Source: Paenibacillus helianthi (lineage in GTDB: Bacteria; Bacillota; Bacilli; Paenibacillales; Paenibacillaceae). From it: a stretch of DNA of 64,000 nt. Of the stretch, positions 49,587-58,766 are shown one piece after another. The number at the start of each line of letters is the position of its first letter. Within the stretch, counting starts at the first letter, position 1. The notes under the pieces were generated by a model. It had not been told where the DNA came from. It searched no databases and saw only the letters and a list, made by a program, of their open reading frames with translations. The stretch lies in the NCBI RefSeq assembly GCF_001909055.1, contig NZ_LVWI01000114.1, positions 62,001-126,000 of the forward strand. The letters are read 5' to 3'. Both the position numbers and the translations under genes were made by a program.

Positions 49587-50924
49587 ATGCGGAGGAACAC
49601 AATAACCCCAAGCCTGATATTGACGTTTATGCTGGCACTCGTTCTGCCGGGCTGCGGTTGGGGGGGCAATTCAGCCGGGACCAGCCCTGCGTCCCAGACA
49701 CCAGGTGACGCGCCGGCGCAAAAGGTTACCCTCAAGATGATGCATTTATGGCCGGCGGACAGCTCGGCACAGCAGAATAAACTGGTTGGACAGATCATAG
49801 ACGATTACCAGAAGGAGCATCCGAACGTCACGATCAAGCAGGAAGTGCTGGAGAATGAGCAGTATAAGAACAAGCTGAAGGTGCTGTCTGCCGCAAACGA
49901 GCTGCCGGATGTCGGCATTACTTGGGCCGCAGGCTTCATGGAGCCTTACGTGAAGGGCGGATTGTTCGCTCCGCTGGATGATATCCTGTACGGGGAGCAG
50001 CTGAAGGACAAATTTGTAGCCGGCACTACGGAAGCTTATGCAGTGGACGGCAAGACTTATGCCCTGCCCATCGAGCTGAACATCTCGCCTATTTACTATA
50101 ACAAGGATATCTTTTCCAAATACAGTCTGCGGGTTCCAACCACGTATAAGGAATTCAAGCAAATTGTGAGAATACTCTCGTATAACGGAGTAACTTCTAT
50201 CGCCTTGGGCAACAAAGACCGCTGGACCGGCTCATTGTGGTATATGTATCTGGCCGACCGGATCGCGGGAAGCGACACCCTGAAGAAAGCAACCGATGGT
50301 TCAGGTTCATTCGCTAACCCGGGATTGATCAAGGCTGCGGCTGAAGTGCAGACTCTGGTGGACATGAACGCTTTTAATAGGGGCTTCAACGGATTGTCGA
50401 ACGAGGAGGGCAAGTCGGAGTTCGTGAATGAAAAAGCGGCTATGTATCTGACAGGAACATGGGAGCTGCCCAACTTTACTACCAACCCGGATATCCCGCA
50501 GGTATTTAAGGACAAGGTTGGGTTCTTCAAGTTCCCTACCGTGGATGGGGGAAAAGGAAATATCAACAGCTGGGTGGGCGGTCCCGGTGTCGGCCTATTC
50601 ATAGCTGAATCCTCCAAGGTGAAGGAAGAAGCCAAAGCCTTCGTCGAGTACTTCGTATCCAAATGGGGCGAGGATTCTGTAACGACGGCGGGTGTTATTC
50701 CGGCGACCAAAGTAGATACCTCGAATTCCGAGCTGCCTCAGTTGTATGTGGATTTGCTGAACGAGCTCAATCATGCGAGCAGCATTACTTTGTTTGCGGA
50801 TGTGCAGATGAAGCCGAATGCCGCTCAGGTCCACCTGGATATGATTCAGGCACTGTTCGGCAAGGCGGTAACGCCGGAGCAGTTCGCAGCCAAGCATAAA
50901 GAAGCGGTGGAGAAAGGAAACTGA
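49587..50924 (+). CDS. Carbohydrate ABC transporter solute-binding lipoprotein
   Basis: A 445-residue binding protein: lipoprotein signal with LVLPGC (Cys about 23), then the family-1 extracellular fold (LKMMHLWPADSSAQQNK, LPDVGITWAAGF, YALPIELNISPIYYN, AAMYLTGTWELPNF). It should bind an oligosaccharide outside the membrane. Normally two permease genes follow; here none does, and a non-coding stretch of about 280 bases (50925-51203) leads to a convergent methyltransferase gene. It may rely on permeases elsewhere or serve as a ligand sensor for the YesM kinase upstream. GGAGG precedes ATG 49587. Confidence 0.92.
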   Translation: MRRNTITPSLILTFMLALVLPGCGWGGNSAGTSPASQTPGDAPAQKVTLKMMHLWPADSSAQQNKLVGQIIDDYQKEHPNVTIKQEVLENEQYKNKLKVLSAANELPDVGITWAAGFMEPYVKGGLFAPLDDILYGEQLKDKFVAGTTEAYAVDGKTYALPIELNISPIYYNKDIFSKYSLRVPTTYKEFKQIVRILSYNGVTSIALGNKDRWTGSLWYMYLADRIAGSDTLKKATDGSGSFANPGLIKAAAEVQTLVDMNAFNRGFNGLSNEEGKSEFVNEKAAMYLTGTWELPNFTTNPDIPQVFKDKVGFFKFPTVDGGKGNINSWVGGPGVGLFIAESSKVKEEAKAFVEYFVSKWGEDSVTTAGVIPATKVDTSNSELPQLYVDLLNELNHASSITLFADVQMKPNAAQVHLDMIQALFGKAVTPEQFAAKHKEAVEKGN

Positions 50925-51119
50925 AGATTCGGGTGATTAGCGGAAACGGAAGTCTCCTGTGGTGCTAGGGCTCCCTTTCGATTCCGGCCCATCCCCACTG
51001 GAGCAACTACGCCAATGTGTGTATAAATGGAAATACAAGGCATTATTTTATAAACAGTGTGTGGATTACAGCGGCTTCACTGGCGCTCTGGAGGCTGTAG
51101 AAGCCTTAGCCCATTTTAG

Positions 51120-51172
51120 AGAAATGGGATGTCCCACAGCCGGATTGACGGCTTGCCGGGGATCCCATTTCT
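51120..51172. terminator. Inverted repeat between convergent genes
   Basis: AGAAATGGGAT/ATCCCATTTCT (11 bp, perfect) encloses AGCCG/CGGCT. It lies between the solute-binding protein and methyltransferase genes and lacks a T-run. Confidence 0.5.
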
Positions 51173-51203
51173 GCGTATCAAGAGCTGTCGCGGAGAAAGA
51201 GAC

Positions 51204-51806
51204 CTACCTCCTGCTGCGGCAAGAGAAATAGAAAAATTCATCATCCGAGGTAACAACTTGGTCAAAAGCATATTGTGCCGCCAGACGGGACAGCTCTTCG
51301 TTTGCGGGAATAGGTTCACGCTCGCTAATGTAACCGATGCGCTGATGATGCTCCTTCAGACCCTGCCGTGTTCTGGAGTGGGCGATCACAAAGGTGCCTC
51401 CAGGAAGCAGGCTCCGCTGGGCGTTGGCGAAGAGCATATCCAGATTGGAGAAATGGGGGATGCTGTTATAGATCAGCACATGGTCAAAGCCCGGATGGTA
51501 AGCGAGCGGGCTCTCGAAATCGGCGCAGTCCGTCTCCGCCTCGGGGAAGCTTCTGCGCAGCTCCTCCAGCATTCCCGGGGAAATGTCCATAGCCAAGTAG
51601 CGCCGGGGAGCAATCTGCCGCTTCTTCAGCGCATGGAGAATGACGCCGCTGCCGGAAGCCACGTCCATGAGACTCTGGCCGCTTTGTATACCGAGGGCGG
51701 CGACTACTTTTTCGGCCTGTCCAATTGCTTCCTCACTATTGCTCCAGACAGCGGCGAGGGTATTGAATTGCTCTTTCTCTGCTTCTTTCCGCTCATTCAT
51801 TGTCAT
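51204..51806 (-). CDS. Class I SAM-dependent methyltransferase
   Basis: About 200 residues (from ATG 51806, ten bases after AAGGGAGAG; ATG 51815 is too close to that site). The SAM-binding motif I is LMDVASGSGVILHAL, motif II YLAMDISPGMLEELR, and post-II LIYNSIPHFSNLDML is typical of UbiE/Methyltransf_11-like enzymes. Substrate unknown. Monocistronic, with a MATE gene upstream on the same strand after a bidirectional terminator. Confidence 0.85.
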   Translation of the reverse strand: MTMNERKEAEKEQFNTLAAVWSNSEEAIGQAEKVVAALGIQSGQSLMDVASGSGVILHALKKRQIAPRRYLAMDISPGMLEELRRSFPEAETDCADFESPLAYHPGFDHVLIYNSIPHFSNLDMLFANAQRSLLPGGTFVIAHSRTRQGLKEHHQRIGYISEREPIPANEELSRLAAQYAFDQVVTSDDEFFYFSCRSRR

Positions 51807-51853
51807 TGCAATCATTCTCTCCCTTTGTTATAAATTGGAAAATTATATGTATA

Positions 51854-51901
51854 AAAAGCGGTTCTCTGGATCTGGACAGATCGGGATGAACCGCTTGTTT
51901 T
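51854..51901. terminator. Bidirectional terminator of MATE gene
   Basis: AAGCGGTTC/GAACCGCTT, with a TTTTTAT tail on the minus strand and GTTTTATT on the plus strand. Confidence 0.8.
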
Positions 51902-51914
51902 ATTCCATTATACA

Positions 51915-53300
51915 TCAGTGTGCCGGTGCGGCCGAAGGGACAGCAGCCTCCGAAGACTCGTGCCCAATCAGTCCATACTTTTCCCAAGCCCGGCTCTTCC
52001 AGCGGAAATACATGATGATCGCCCGGAGCCATTCATCAAAGGCAGTAGCCAGCCAGACTCCGGCCAGGCCCAAATGCATCTGGAATACCAGCACATAGCC
52101 GAGCGGCAGACTGATGCAGACCATCGATATAAGACCCATATAGACAGGGAACTTGGCATCGCCCGAGGCGCGCAAGGAATTGATAATGACAAGGTTGCAG
52201 GTTCGTCCGGTCTCCAGGAAGATACTGAGCAGAATAACCTGGGCACCCATGGTGACGATACTCATATTATCTGTAAATAGACCCATCAGTGGAATACGGA
52301 AGAAAATGACGGCAGCATCAATAATCACCGTGACGAGCAGCGCCCATTTTGCACTGTTGAACACCCGCTTGTAAGCTTCCTCCGGCCGCCCTGCTCCGAC
52401 GAGATGTCCTACAATAATGGAGGTTCCCATAGATACAGCAACGCTGAATAAGAAGATGTAGCTGGAGATATTCAGCGCATATTGGCGGGTAGCCATAGCT
52501 TCGGCGCCCAGATACGTAATATATAGGGTGAAAATCAGCTGGCAGGATTGATAGATCACCGATTCAAACGCGGACGGGATACCGATTTTGAGAATTTGCA
52601 TGACATATTTTTTGGAAAGATGAATGTAATACGTCCATTTTACCCGCACCTCCATAATTCTGTAGAGCAGCAGGAAGAAGAGAATCAGGCAAATGAGACG
52701 GCTGGCTACCGTGGAAATTGCTGCTCCTTGCACACCCAGCGCAGGCAGGCCGAAATGTCCAAAGATCAGCAGATAATTACCGGCTACGTGAATGAGATTC
52801 ATCAGCAGGGAGACCATCATGGTCTGCTTGGTAAAGCCGTGTGTGCGGATGGTCGTTGCCAGGGCATTCAGCAGCGCCTGCAGGAAAATCCCGCCTCCGA
52901 CGATATGGATATAGACCTTGGCGTGTACGAGAATGTCCCCTGTGACATTCAGCGCGCCCAGCAGCGAGCCTCCGAAGAACAGCAGAGCTGTACTGAGAAT
53001 AATGCCTACGGCCAGATTTAATGTTATGGCATTGCCGGTGACCTCTGCGGCCTCTTTGGGCCTCCTCGATCCGAGATACTGGGACACGACAATGGCTGCA
53101 CCGTTGCCGATTACGCTCAGCACGAGGATAGCCATAGTAATAATCTGATTGGCTGCGCCTACACCGGACACCGCATCATCCGATACCGAGCTGATCATGA
53201 ACGTATCCACACTTCCCATAAGCATAAACAGGAACAGTTCGAGAAATATAGGCCAGGTCAGCTTAATCAAATTAAACTCCTGGTGTTTCGTTTGGTTCAT
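51915..53300 (-). CDS. MATE family efflux transporter
   Basis: A 461-residue protein with 12 helices in two halves. The halves begin LIKLTWPIFLELFLFMLMGSVDTFM and KIGIPSAFESVIYQSCQLIF. VGAANQIITMAILVLSVIGNGAAIV and the HLVGAGRPEEAYKRV loop are typical of MATE proteins. Predicted to expel cationic drugs or metabolites using Na+ or H+. ATG 53300 is preceded by AGAAGGTG, so the 29 residues of open frame upstream are not needed. Confidence 0.92.
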   Translation of the reverse strand: MNQTKHQEFNLIKLTWPIFLELFLFMLMGSVDTFMISSVSDDAVSGVGAANQIITMAILVLSVIGNGAAIVVSQYLGSRRPKEAAEVTGNAITLNLAVGIILSTALLFFGGSLLGALNVTGDILVHAKVYIHIVGGGIFLQALLNALATTIRTHGFTKQTMMVSLLMNLIHVAGNYLLIFGHFGLPALGVQGAAISTVASRLICLILFFLLLYRIMEVRVKWTYYIHLSKKYVMQILKIGIPSAFESVIYQSCQLIFTLYITYLGAEAMATRQYALNISSYIFLFSVAVSMGTSIIVGHLVGAGRPEEAYKRVFNSAKWALLVTVIIDAAVIFFRIPLMGLFTDNMSIVTMGAQVILLSIFLETGRTCNLVIINSLRASGDAKFPVYMGLISMVCISLPLGYVLVFQMHLGLAGVWLATAFDEWLRAIIMYFRWKSRAWEKYGLIGHESSEAAVPSAAPAH

Positions 53301-53455
53301 TACACACCTTCTTTTAGTTATTTCTTGCTGCCTGTCAGCTGTAAACAAGGTGTATGTTAGCACAGCTTTTATGAAAATGCAGTACATTTACGAAAATTCT
53401 GAAAAAACCAACATGAGTTTCCTGGACCACTCCCGTTAAGCAGACCTTTACCAGG

Positions 53456-53511
53456 CACAATAGTATCCTTGGAGTAACTACAACACGGCAAAGTGCCTAC
53501 TTCCCTTAATG
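53456..53511. promoter_or_regulatory. HxlR-type elements upstream of hxlAB
   Basis: CACAATAGTATCCTT (53456-53470) continues GGAGTAACTA; then TACTTCCCTTAA at 53498-53509 resembles the left half of the inverted repeat at 17368. Bacillus HxlR activates hxlAB through two sites upstream of the promoter, so two elements here fit. The assignment is inference. Confidence 0.55.
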
Positions 53512-53571
53512 AATCTATGCACCTACAATAGGTGAAGCACTTACTAAAATATATTAAAAGGAGTCGAATAG

Positions 53572-54204
53572 ATGAAGCTGCAATTGGCGCTGGACCTTGT
53601 AAATATTGAAGGGGCGAAGGATATTGTCTCGGAGGTAGCCGAATTCATAGATATTGTGGAGATTGGAACACCGATTGTTATTAATGAGGGCCTGCATGCG
53701 GTGAAGGCGATGAAGGAAGCTTTTCCAGCATTGACCGTATTGGCAGATCTGAAAATTATGGATGCCGGCGGGTACGAGGTGATGAAGGCGGCTGAAGCAG
53801 GCGCGGATATCGTGACCGTACTTGGTGTGTCCGATGATTCAACGATTAAAGGGGCTGTAGAGGAAGCCAAGAAAAGCGGCCGTGAGATTCTTGTGGACCT
53901 GATCAACGTCAAGGATATCAAGGGAAGAGCGGCCGAAGTGGACGCGCTTGGTGTGGATTATGTCTGTGTGCATTCCGGGTATGACCATCAGGCTGAAGGC
54001 AAAAACTCCTTCGCTGATCTGCAGGCCATCAAGAGTGTAGTGAAGCAGGCCAAAACGGCAATTGCCGGGGGCATCAAGCTGGGCACGCTGCCTGAAGTGA
54101 TTGCAGCCGGCCCCGATCTGGTGATCGTTGGCGGCGGCATTACCGGTGAAAGCGATCAGAAGGCTGCGGCGGCGGAAATGAAGCGCCTGGTCAGCCAGGC
54201 CTAA
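53572..54204 (+). CDS. hxlA: 3-hexulose-6-phosphate synthase
   Basis: A 210-residue (beta/alpha)8 enzyme of the OMP decarboxylase suprafamily. It condenses formaldehyde with ribulose 5-phosphate to give hexulose 6-phosphate, the first step of the RuMP pathway, used for formaldehyde detoxification in Bacillus. Visible marks are MKLQLALDLVNIEGA, VLADLKIMDAGGYE (the DxK catalytic motif), HSGYDHQAEG and VIVGGGITG. AGGAG precedes the ATG. It forms an operon with hxlB, 7 bases downstream. Confidence 0.95.
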   Translation: MKLQLALDLVNIEGAKDIVSEVAEFIDIVEIGTPIVINEGLHAVKAMKEAFPALTVLADLKIMDAGGYEVMKAAEAGADIVTVLGVSDDSTIKGAVEEAKKSGREILVDLINVKDIKGRAAEVDALGVDYVCVHSGYDHQAEGKNSFADLQAIKSVVKQAKTAIAGGIKLGTLPEVIAAGPDLVIVGGGITGESDQKAAAAEMKRLVSQA

Positions 54205-54211
54205 TCCCTTT

Positions 54212-54769
54212 ATGGATACTGTTAGCTATGCACAGGAGATAGTGAATGAGCTGCAGCGTTCGGTCGGACAGCTTGAGACAGCGGAGGCCGAGCAGCTGGC
54301 AGCGCTGCTGCTGCGCTCCGGCAAGGTCTTCGTCGCCGGTGCCGGCCGCTCTGGTCTTATGGGCCGGGCCTTCGCGATGCGGCTGATGCACACCGGTAAG
54401 GAAGCCTACGTGGTCGGTGAAACGGTAACACCGGGGATCGGGCCGGGAGATGTGCTGGTGCTGGGCTCCGGTTCCGGCGAGACGGCCAGCCTCTTGACCA
54501 TGGCCGGCAAAGCTAAGGCAGCGGGAGCCGCCGTTGTGGCTGTAACGATTTCCCCGGAGTCATCCATTGGCCGGCTGGCTGATCAAACCGTCAAGCTGCC
54601 GGGTGCACCCAAGGAACAGACGGACGGAGGTCATATCACCATCCAGCCGATGGCTTCACTGTTTGAACAGACCCTGCTGCTCTTTTACGATGCCGTGATT
54701 CTGCGGATGATGGAAGAGACCGGCCAGACCTCCACCCGGATGTTCGGCAACCACGCCAATCTGGAATGA
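54212..54769 (+). CDS. hxlB: 6-phospho-3-hexuloisomerase
   Basis: A 185-residue SIS-domain isomerase that converts hexulose 6-phosphate to fructose 6-phosphate. VFVAGAGRSGLMGRAFAMRL (residues about 39-58) and VLGSGSGETASLL are the sugar-phosphate binding loops. The C-terminus FEQTLLLFYDAVILRMME is conserved in PHI. It follows hxlA directly; a strong terminator ends the operon. Confidence 0.95.
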   Translation: MDTVSYAQEIVNELQRSVGQLETAEAEQLAALLLRSGKVFVAGAGRSGLMGRAFAMRLMHTGKEAYVVGETVTPGIGPGDVLVLGSGSGETASLLTMAGKAKAAGAAVVAVTISPESSIGRLADQTVKLPGAPKEQTDGGHITIQPMASLFEQTLLLFYDAVILRMMEETGQTSTRMFGNHANLE

Positions 54770-54773
54770 AAAT

Positions 54774-54811
54774 AACACCGCCTGTCCAAAGAATCCGGAT
54801 AGGCGGTGTTT
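54774..54811. terminator. Terminator of hxlAB
   Basis: AACACCGCCT/AGGCGGTGTT plus TCC/GGA inner pairing. It lies right after hxlB and before the convergent cupin gene. Confidence 0.88.
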
Positions 54812-54859
54812 GATTGTGTACAGCTGGCAGATTCTTGATCTATCTTACGGCCTGCCCCT

Positions 54860-55180
54860 CTAGCGCTTAAGCAAATCCTCGCGGATAGGTGTGAAGGCAT
54901 CGAGCAGCGCTGATTCTGCCTCCAAGGCTGTTACGCCATGTTTGGCATTTGCCAGTATGGCAATACTTTGGCCTGCGCTAACAATGTGCTCCATGCCGTC
55001 AATACGGAACACAAAGCTTCCACGCAGACAGTAGCTCATCTGCTCGTGGGGATGGCTGTGCTCATAGCCCTCGGCCCCTTTTTCGAAATGAACCTCCATC
55101 ATCATCAGACTTGCTGCCGCATTCAAAATACAGCGTTTGACTCCAGGCTCTGCCGGTTCCCATACTCCAAGATTGCTCAT
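54860..55180 (-). CDS. Cupin domain protein
   Basis: A 106-residue single-domain cupin. Motif 1 is GYEHSHPHEQMSYCLRGSF (His, His, Glu metal ligands), motif 2 VSAGQSIAILANAKHGV. Such small cupins bind a metal and a sugar or small acid and often sit in polysaccharide-degradation clusters. It lies just downstream of the broken heparinase-like gene on the same strand and probably belonged to that operon. GGAGG precedes the ATG. Confidence 0.87.
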   Translation of the reverse strand: MSNLGVWEPAEPGVKRCILNAAASLMMMEVHFEKGAEGYEHSHPHEQMSYCLRGSFVFRIDGMEHIVSAGQSIAILANAKHGVTALEAESALLDAFTPIREDLLKR

Positions 55181-55231
55181 GTTCTAATCTTCCTCCATCT
55201 ATTTAATGTGTGTATTACCCGGATTTGCCGC

Positions 55232-57202
55232 TTATCGAGGCATGGCGATGTGAATCCTGCCTGCCTCAAGTCTCAGTCCCATTGGCTCAGGCTGTCCTGG
55301 CTCTGCTGTCTCAGGCTCTCCAAGCAGTCTGAGTGGTCCAAGGTCCGGGACCGTAATATGACGGCTCTGCCCGGTACCGTTGATGGCGGCGATAAACCAC
55401 GCGCCGTCCGACCGGGTGATCTTGTACAAGCAGCCTGCCTTAATGAATACAAAATTACGCTCATACTCCCTGGCATTAGCATCTGGAATGCGGCTTCTTA
55501 CATAATCCAGTTCCTCCGAAAACCGGACCTCCTTGCAGTTGCTTTGCAGCGGGCCGTTGGCGAATCTTCCGGATTTATCATCAAATTGGACAACATTATG
55601 GGCTGCGCCGGATACATACCAGTGCCGGTCTCCGTTATAATAGCCCCCTGTTCCGGAATCGAGTGTTACCGGAACCCCGTTCGCCCAGATGGAGAAATGC
55701 CCCTCATCGTGATGAGCATGGTAAGTCAGCGGCGAAGCCTCGTAGATCGCATAATGCTGCAGATTCTGCTCCCCGCTGCGGAAGATGACATAGCCGATAT
55801 CGGGATAATGTACGGAGCCGAGAGCGGGCTGCTGCTCCGGGAGGTTCGGCTGTGGATACAGTAGAGCGACCAGAGGCAGGGGATATGCTCCGTTATCCTC
55901 CACGGGTGCACCGCCGCGCTTCCAGGTCCAGATCATTTCCCCGGCAAGCTGCGGGTCTTCCTCCGTATAGAATGGAGCCGCATAGCCGAGTAGGCGAAAC
56001 CACTTCTCCTGTACATTGGCATCACCAACAGCCGGTGTAAGCAGAACCGGGGGGCCGGAAACGCCGCCCTGAAGGGTATCTGCCGCAGTCACCGTGCCCA
56101 TAAGGAAGCGGTACATGCCCTTTACCTTGTCATGCTTGAAATAATCAACGCCCTTCAAGCACTTCAGCAGGACGAAAAAGAGAAAATAGCGGTGCAGCAC
56201 GGCCCCGTGGTAGCGGATGTTCTCCGGCCAAGCGCCGTCTGGGTCCACCACTTCCGCGAGCTGCCAGTCGATGACAGAGTGGGCATGATCAAGATAGGCT
56301 CCGCTCTGTTCCTCCTGCGGGAAGAGGAGGGCATACACGCCCAGCCCGGTCGCCCGGTCCGCATTCCAGTTGCTGCGTTTGCGCCCTTCTCGTCCGGGAA
56401 GGTCTCCAGATCGAACCGGTAGTAGCCGGTATCCATCATCATTGCGGCAATGTAGCGGAAGTGGGCGAGAAGCTGAGACTCCTCCTCGGGAAGGAGAACA
56501 CTGCTGCCAGCTATCTGATCATAGATGACCGAGGCAGCAGCAAGCCCTCTCCCGATATGCACCGCACCGTAGGTATCATCGTCATGCCAGCCGTCTCTGC
56601 GGAAAATATCCATGCCTACCTGCATGTCTGCCAGCATGTACAGCAGCTTTTGCTTGGCTTGTTCCGCAAATCTGCTTTCGCCTGAGATCATATACATATT
56701 GGCGTCTGCACCCGTTGACTCAAGCTGGTACACCCAATTGGTCAGCGTGGGCCGGTTAAAAGTGGGGGAGAGCAGTTCCGGTCCCAGCGGCTGCTTCGCA
56801 GCATTCAGGAAACGGACACTCGGCGCGGATTCCTCCGCTCAGAGGCGCCTCCAGGCTGAGTGCTGTTTGCATGCTGTAATGATCCCCTTCGCGTACAGGG
56901 ATGAGCTCCTCATAACGCAGGACTGTCATTTCAGATTCCGCCGTATTGCTTATCCGGATACACTGCACATCCTCATCCGGAACACTTCCCGCCGGAGTCA
57001 CGCCCGAAGGCTGAAGACCACTCCGGCCCCCTGGCATTTGCTCCAGATAAACATTACTGCCGCTACCCGGCTCCTGGCACCATCCCGACAGAGCATACTG
57101 CAAGCCGCCATTCGCCAGTGCAATGGGCAAACCAAGCTGGGAATGAGTCAGTCGCAGGCCGCCGATGCGGGCCCCGGCACCGCCGCCGTGTGCTGAATTC
57201 AT
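55232..57202 (-). pseudogene. Heparinase II/III-like lyase, two frameshifts
   Basis: A gene for about 650 residues broken into three frames. The first part (start 57202, AAGGAGGTC upstream) runs in one frame to about 56820. The coding sense then moves to a second frame (SVRFLNAAKQPLGPELLSP, FNRPTLTNWVYQLESTGAD, then RRDGWHDDDTYG). Around 56370-56400 it returns to the first (NWNADRATGLGVYALLFPQ) and continues to the stop at 55232. The C-terminal heparinase II/III beta-domain is well kept (YHAHHDEGHFSIWANGVPV). Intact relatives cleave uronic-acid polysaccharides. Two frameshifts suggest decay, or base-calling error. Confidence 0.8.
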
Positions 57203-57438
57203 CGGTAGTTCAGACCTCCTTGTAAAGTTGTCATGATTCGCTGGCGTCCCTTTCTTTTATTAGTATAGCCGTGCTTTCACTAAGGGCGGGATGGATAAAC
57301 AAAGGGAAGAAAGGGGGACAAAGCAACTGAAAAAGTGAAATTCTCCCCCAAGGGCAGTCGCTTTCTCCCTAACCGTTATGAACGGAGTGAATTATCATTA
57401 AGGACAGATGCATAGACCAATGACAGGAGGAACAATAA

Positions 57439-58075
57439 ATGAATGAATCGAAACGTCAAATTAACGCCTGGACCTCCGTTGCTCCCAGCTTGATTCTGAC
57501 GCTGATTTTTGGAGTGTATCCTATCTTTTGGGCTCTAAAGTACATGTTCTATGATTACCAGGGCTTTGGCGAACCGCTGTTCATCGGACTGGATAATTTC
57601 GAGCGCCTGTTCCGGGACAGGAATTCTGGCAGTCGGTGGTCAACACCTTCATCTATGCTGGCGGCAAGCTGCTGATTACTTTGCCGTTGTCCTTTGTACT
57701 GGCCGTTGTCCTCAACCGTGCACTGAAGGGGCGGCAGCTGCTCCGGGCAATTTATTTTATGCCTACCGTGATCAGTGCTTCGGTTATGGCAATCGTGTTC
57801 TATGTGATCTTCAATTCCTACAACGGAATGGTGAACCAGCTGCTGATAGGCTCCGGGATTATTTCTTCTCCCAAGGACGTCTCGAAGGAATGAAAAAAGT
57901 CGATGTCTTCAACAAATTTATTTTTGCCGGCGGTGATCTGGACAAGGAGCTCCAGGATTTGAATACCCGCTACAATGCAGCACTGGAAAAAGCCAAAGCT
58001 GCGGGCGACACCGATATTGCAGCACAGCCGGATTTCAGCGCGGTCAGTCTGCAGGGATCATTAGCTGACAAGTAA
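57439..58075 (+). pseudogene. Sugar ABC permease remnant fused to solute-binding protein tail
   Basis: It begins as a normal carbohydrate ABC permease (AGGAGG, then APSLILTLIFGVYPIFWALK). One G appears to be missing near 57620: the continuing sense (FWQSVVNTFIYAGGKLLITL, LLRAIYFMPTVISASVM) is in another frame. After GSGIISSPKD near 57870-57890 the permease stops, and the sequence becomes the C-terminus of a solute-binding protein (LDKELQDLNTRYNAALEKAK, ending LADK at 58075). A deletion has joined the first permease gene to the end of a binding-protein gene, removing everything between. Divergent from the broken heparinase gene, with which it once formed a utilisation locus. Confidence 0.8.
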
Positions 58076-58085
58076 AATAGAAGGA

Positions 58086-58129
58086 ACGCACACAGACCGC
58101 CTGCTTACAAGCCGGCGGTCTGTGTGCGT
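58086..58129 (+). terminator. Strong terminator hairpin
   Basis: ACGCACACAGACCGCC/GGCGGTCTGTGTGCGT, a 16-bp perfect stem. Confidence 0.8.
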
Positions 58130-58216
58130 ATATGGAGCGGGATTTGGCTTCTCCGCGGTCATGTGCGTCTCCCGGGTGTTCTGTAGTATGATTAAGAAGG
58201 AAGGGAGCTGCTTCAA

Positions 58217-58591
58217 TTGGCAACGGAGATTAAGGACCGCATTAACCTGAAGGAAATCAACTGCGAGAAGGAGCTTACGCTTGCTGTCATTGGCGGGAAG
58301 TGGAAGCTGATTATTCTGTGGCATCTGGGCCTGGAAGGGACCAAACGCTTCAGCGAGCTGAAGAAGCTGATTCCCCATATTACACAGAAAATGCTGACCA
58401 ACCAGCTCCGTGAGCTGGAAGAGGATCAGCTTGTATTCAGACAAGTGTATGCCGAGGTTCCGCCGAGAGTGGAATATTCATTGACGGAGTACGGGCAAAG
58501 CCTGCTTCCTGTGCTGCATATGATGTATGACTGGGGCAAAAACTACGGAGAGAATGTAATCTGGAAGGACATCCCTCCAGGCGAGAGATAG
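58217..58591 (+). CDS. hxlR: HxlR, likely activator of hxlAB
   Basis: A 124-residue regulator. Among the four HxlR-family proteins of this window this one best fits Bacillus subtilis HxlR as I remember it: [56 protein letters not shown] and [16 protein letters not shown]. The Cys at 16 is placed as in formaldehyde-responsive HxlR. TTG 58217 has AGGGAG nine bases upstream. It lies 3.4 kb from hxlAB, separated by the decayed heparinase/ABC region; in Bacillus hxlR adjoins hxlAB. Confidence 0.8.
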   Translation: MATEIKDRINLKEINCEKELTLAVIGGKWKLIILWHLGLEGTKRFSELKKLIPHITQKMLTNQLRELEEDQLVFRQVYAEVPPRVEYSLTEYGQSLLPVLHMMYDWGKNYGENVIWKDIPPGER

Positions 58592-58623
58592 CAATGGAAT
58601 AGAAATTTCTATGCTCATATCGA

Positions 58624-58644
58624 TAGTATCTGCAAGGAAAGTAC
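58624..58644. promoter_or_regulatory. HxlR-type element before Old Yellow Enzyme gene
   Basis: TAGTATC, five bases, AGGAAAGTAC, then GTTAC. It shares TAGTATC and GGAA-AGT with the elements at 17864 and 53461. It lies in the leader between hxlR and the oxidoreductase gene. Confidence 0.4.
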
Positions 58645-58766
58645 GTTACATAAATGTGCGTGCTTTCTTTTTGTGCCCAACTAGATTACACTAAGTATGA
58701 AGCTTACTAAAAGATATTAGATATTCGGTATTCGGTATATAAATTATATTGGAGGGATTACAGAAG

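Noticed and set aside
50959-51231. Reading frame of 90 codons after the solute-binding protein
   Set aside because: No ribosome-binding site, unusual composition (many Cys), overlaps a palindromic intergenic element and the end of the convergent methyltransferase gene.
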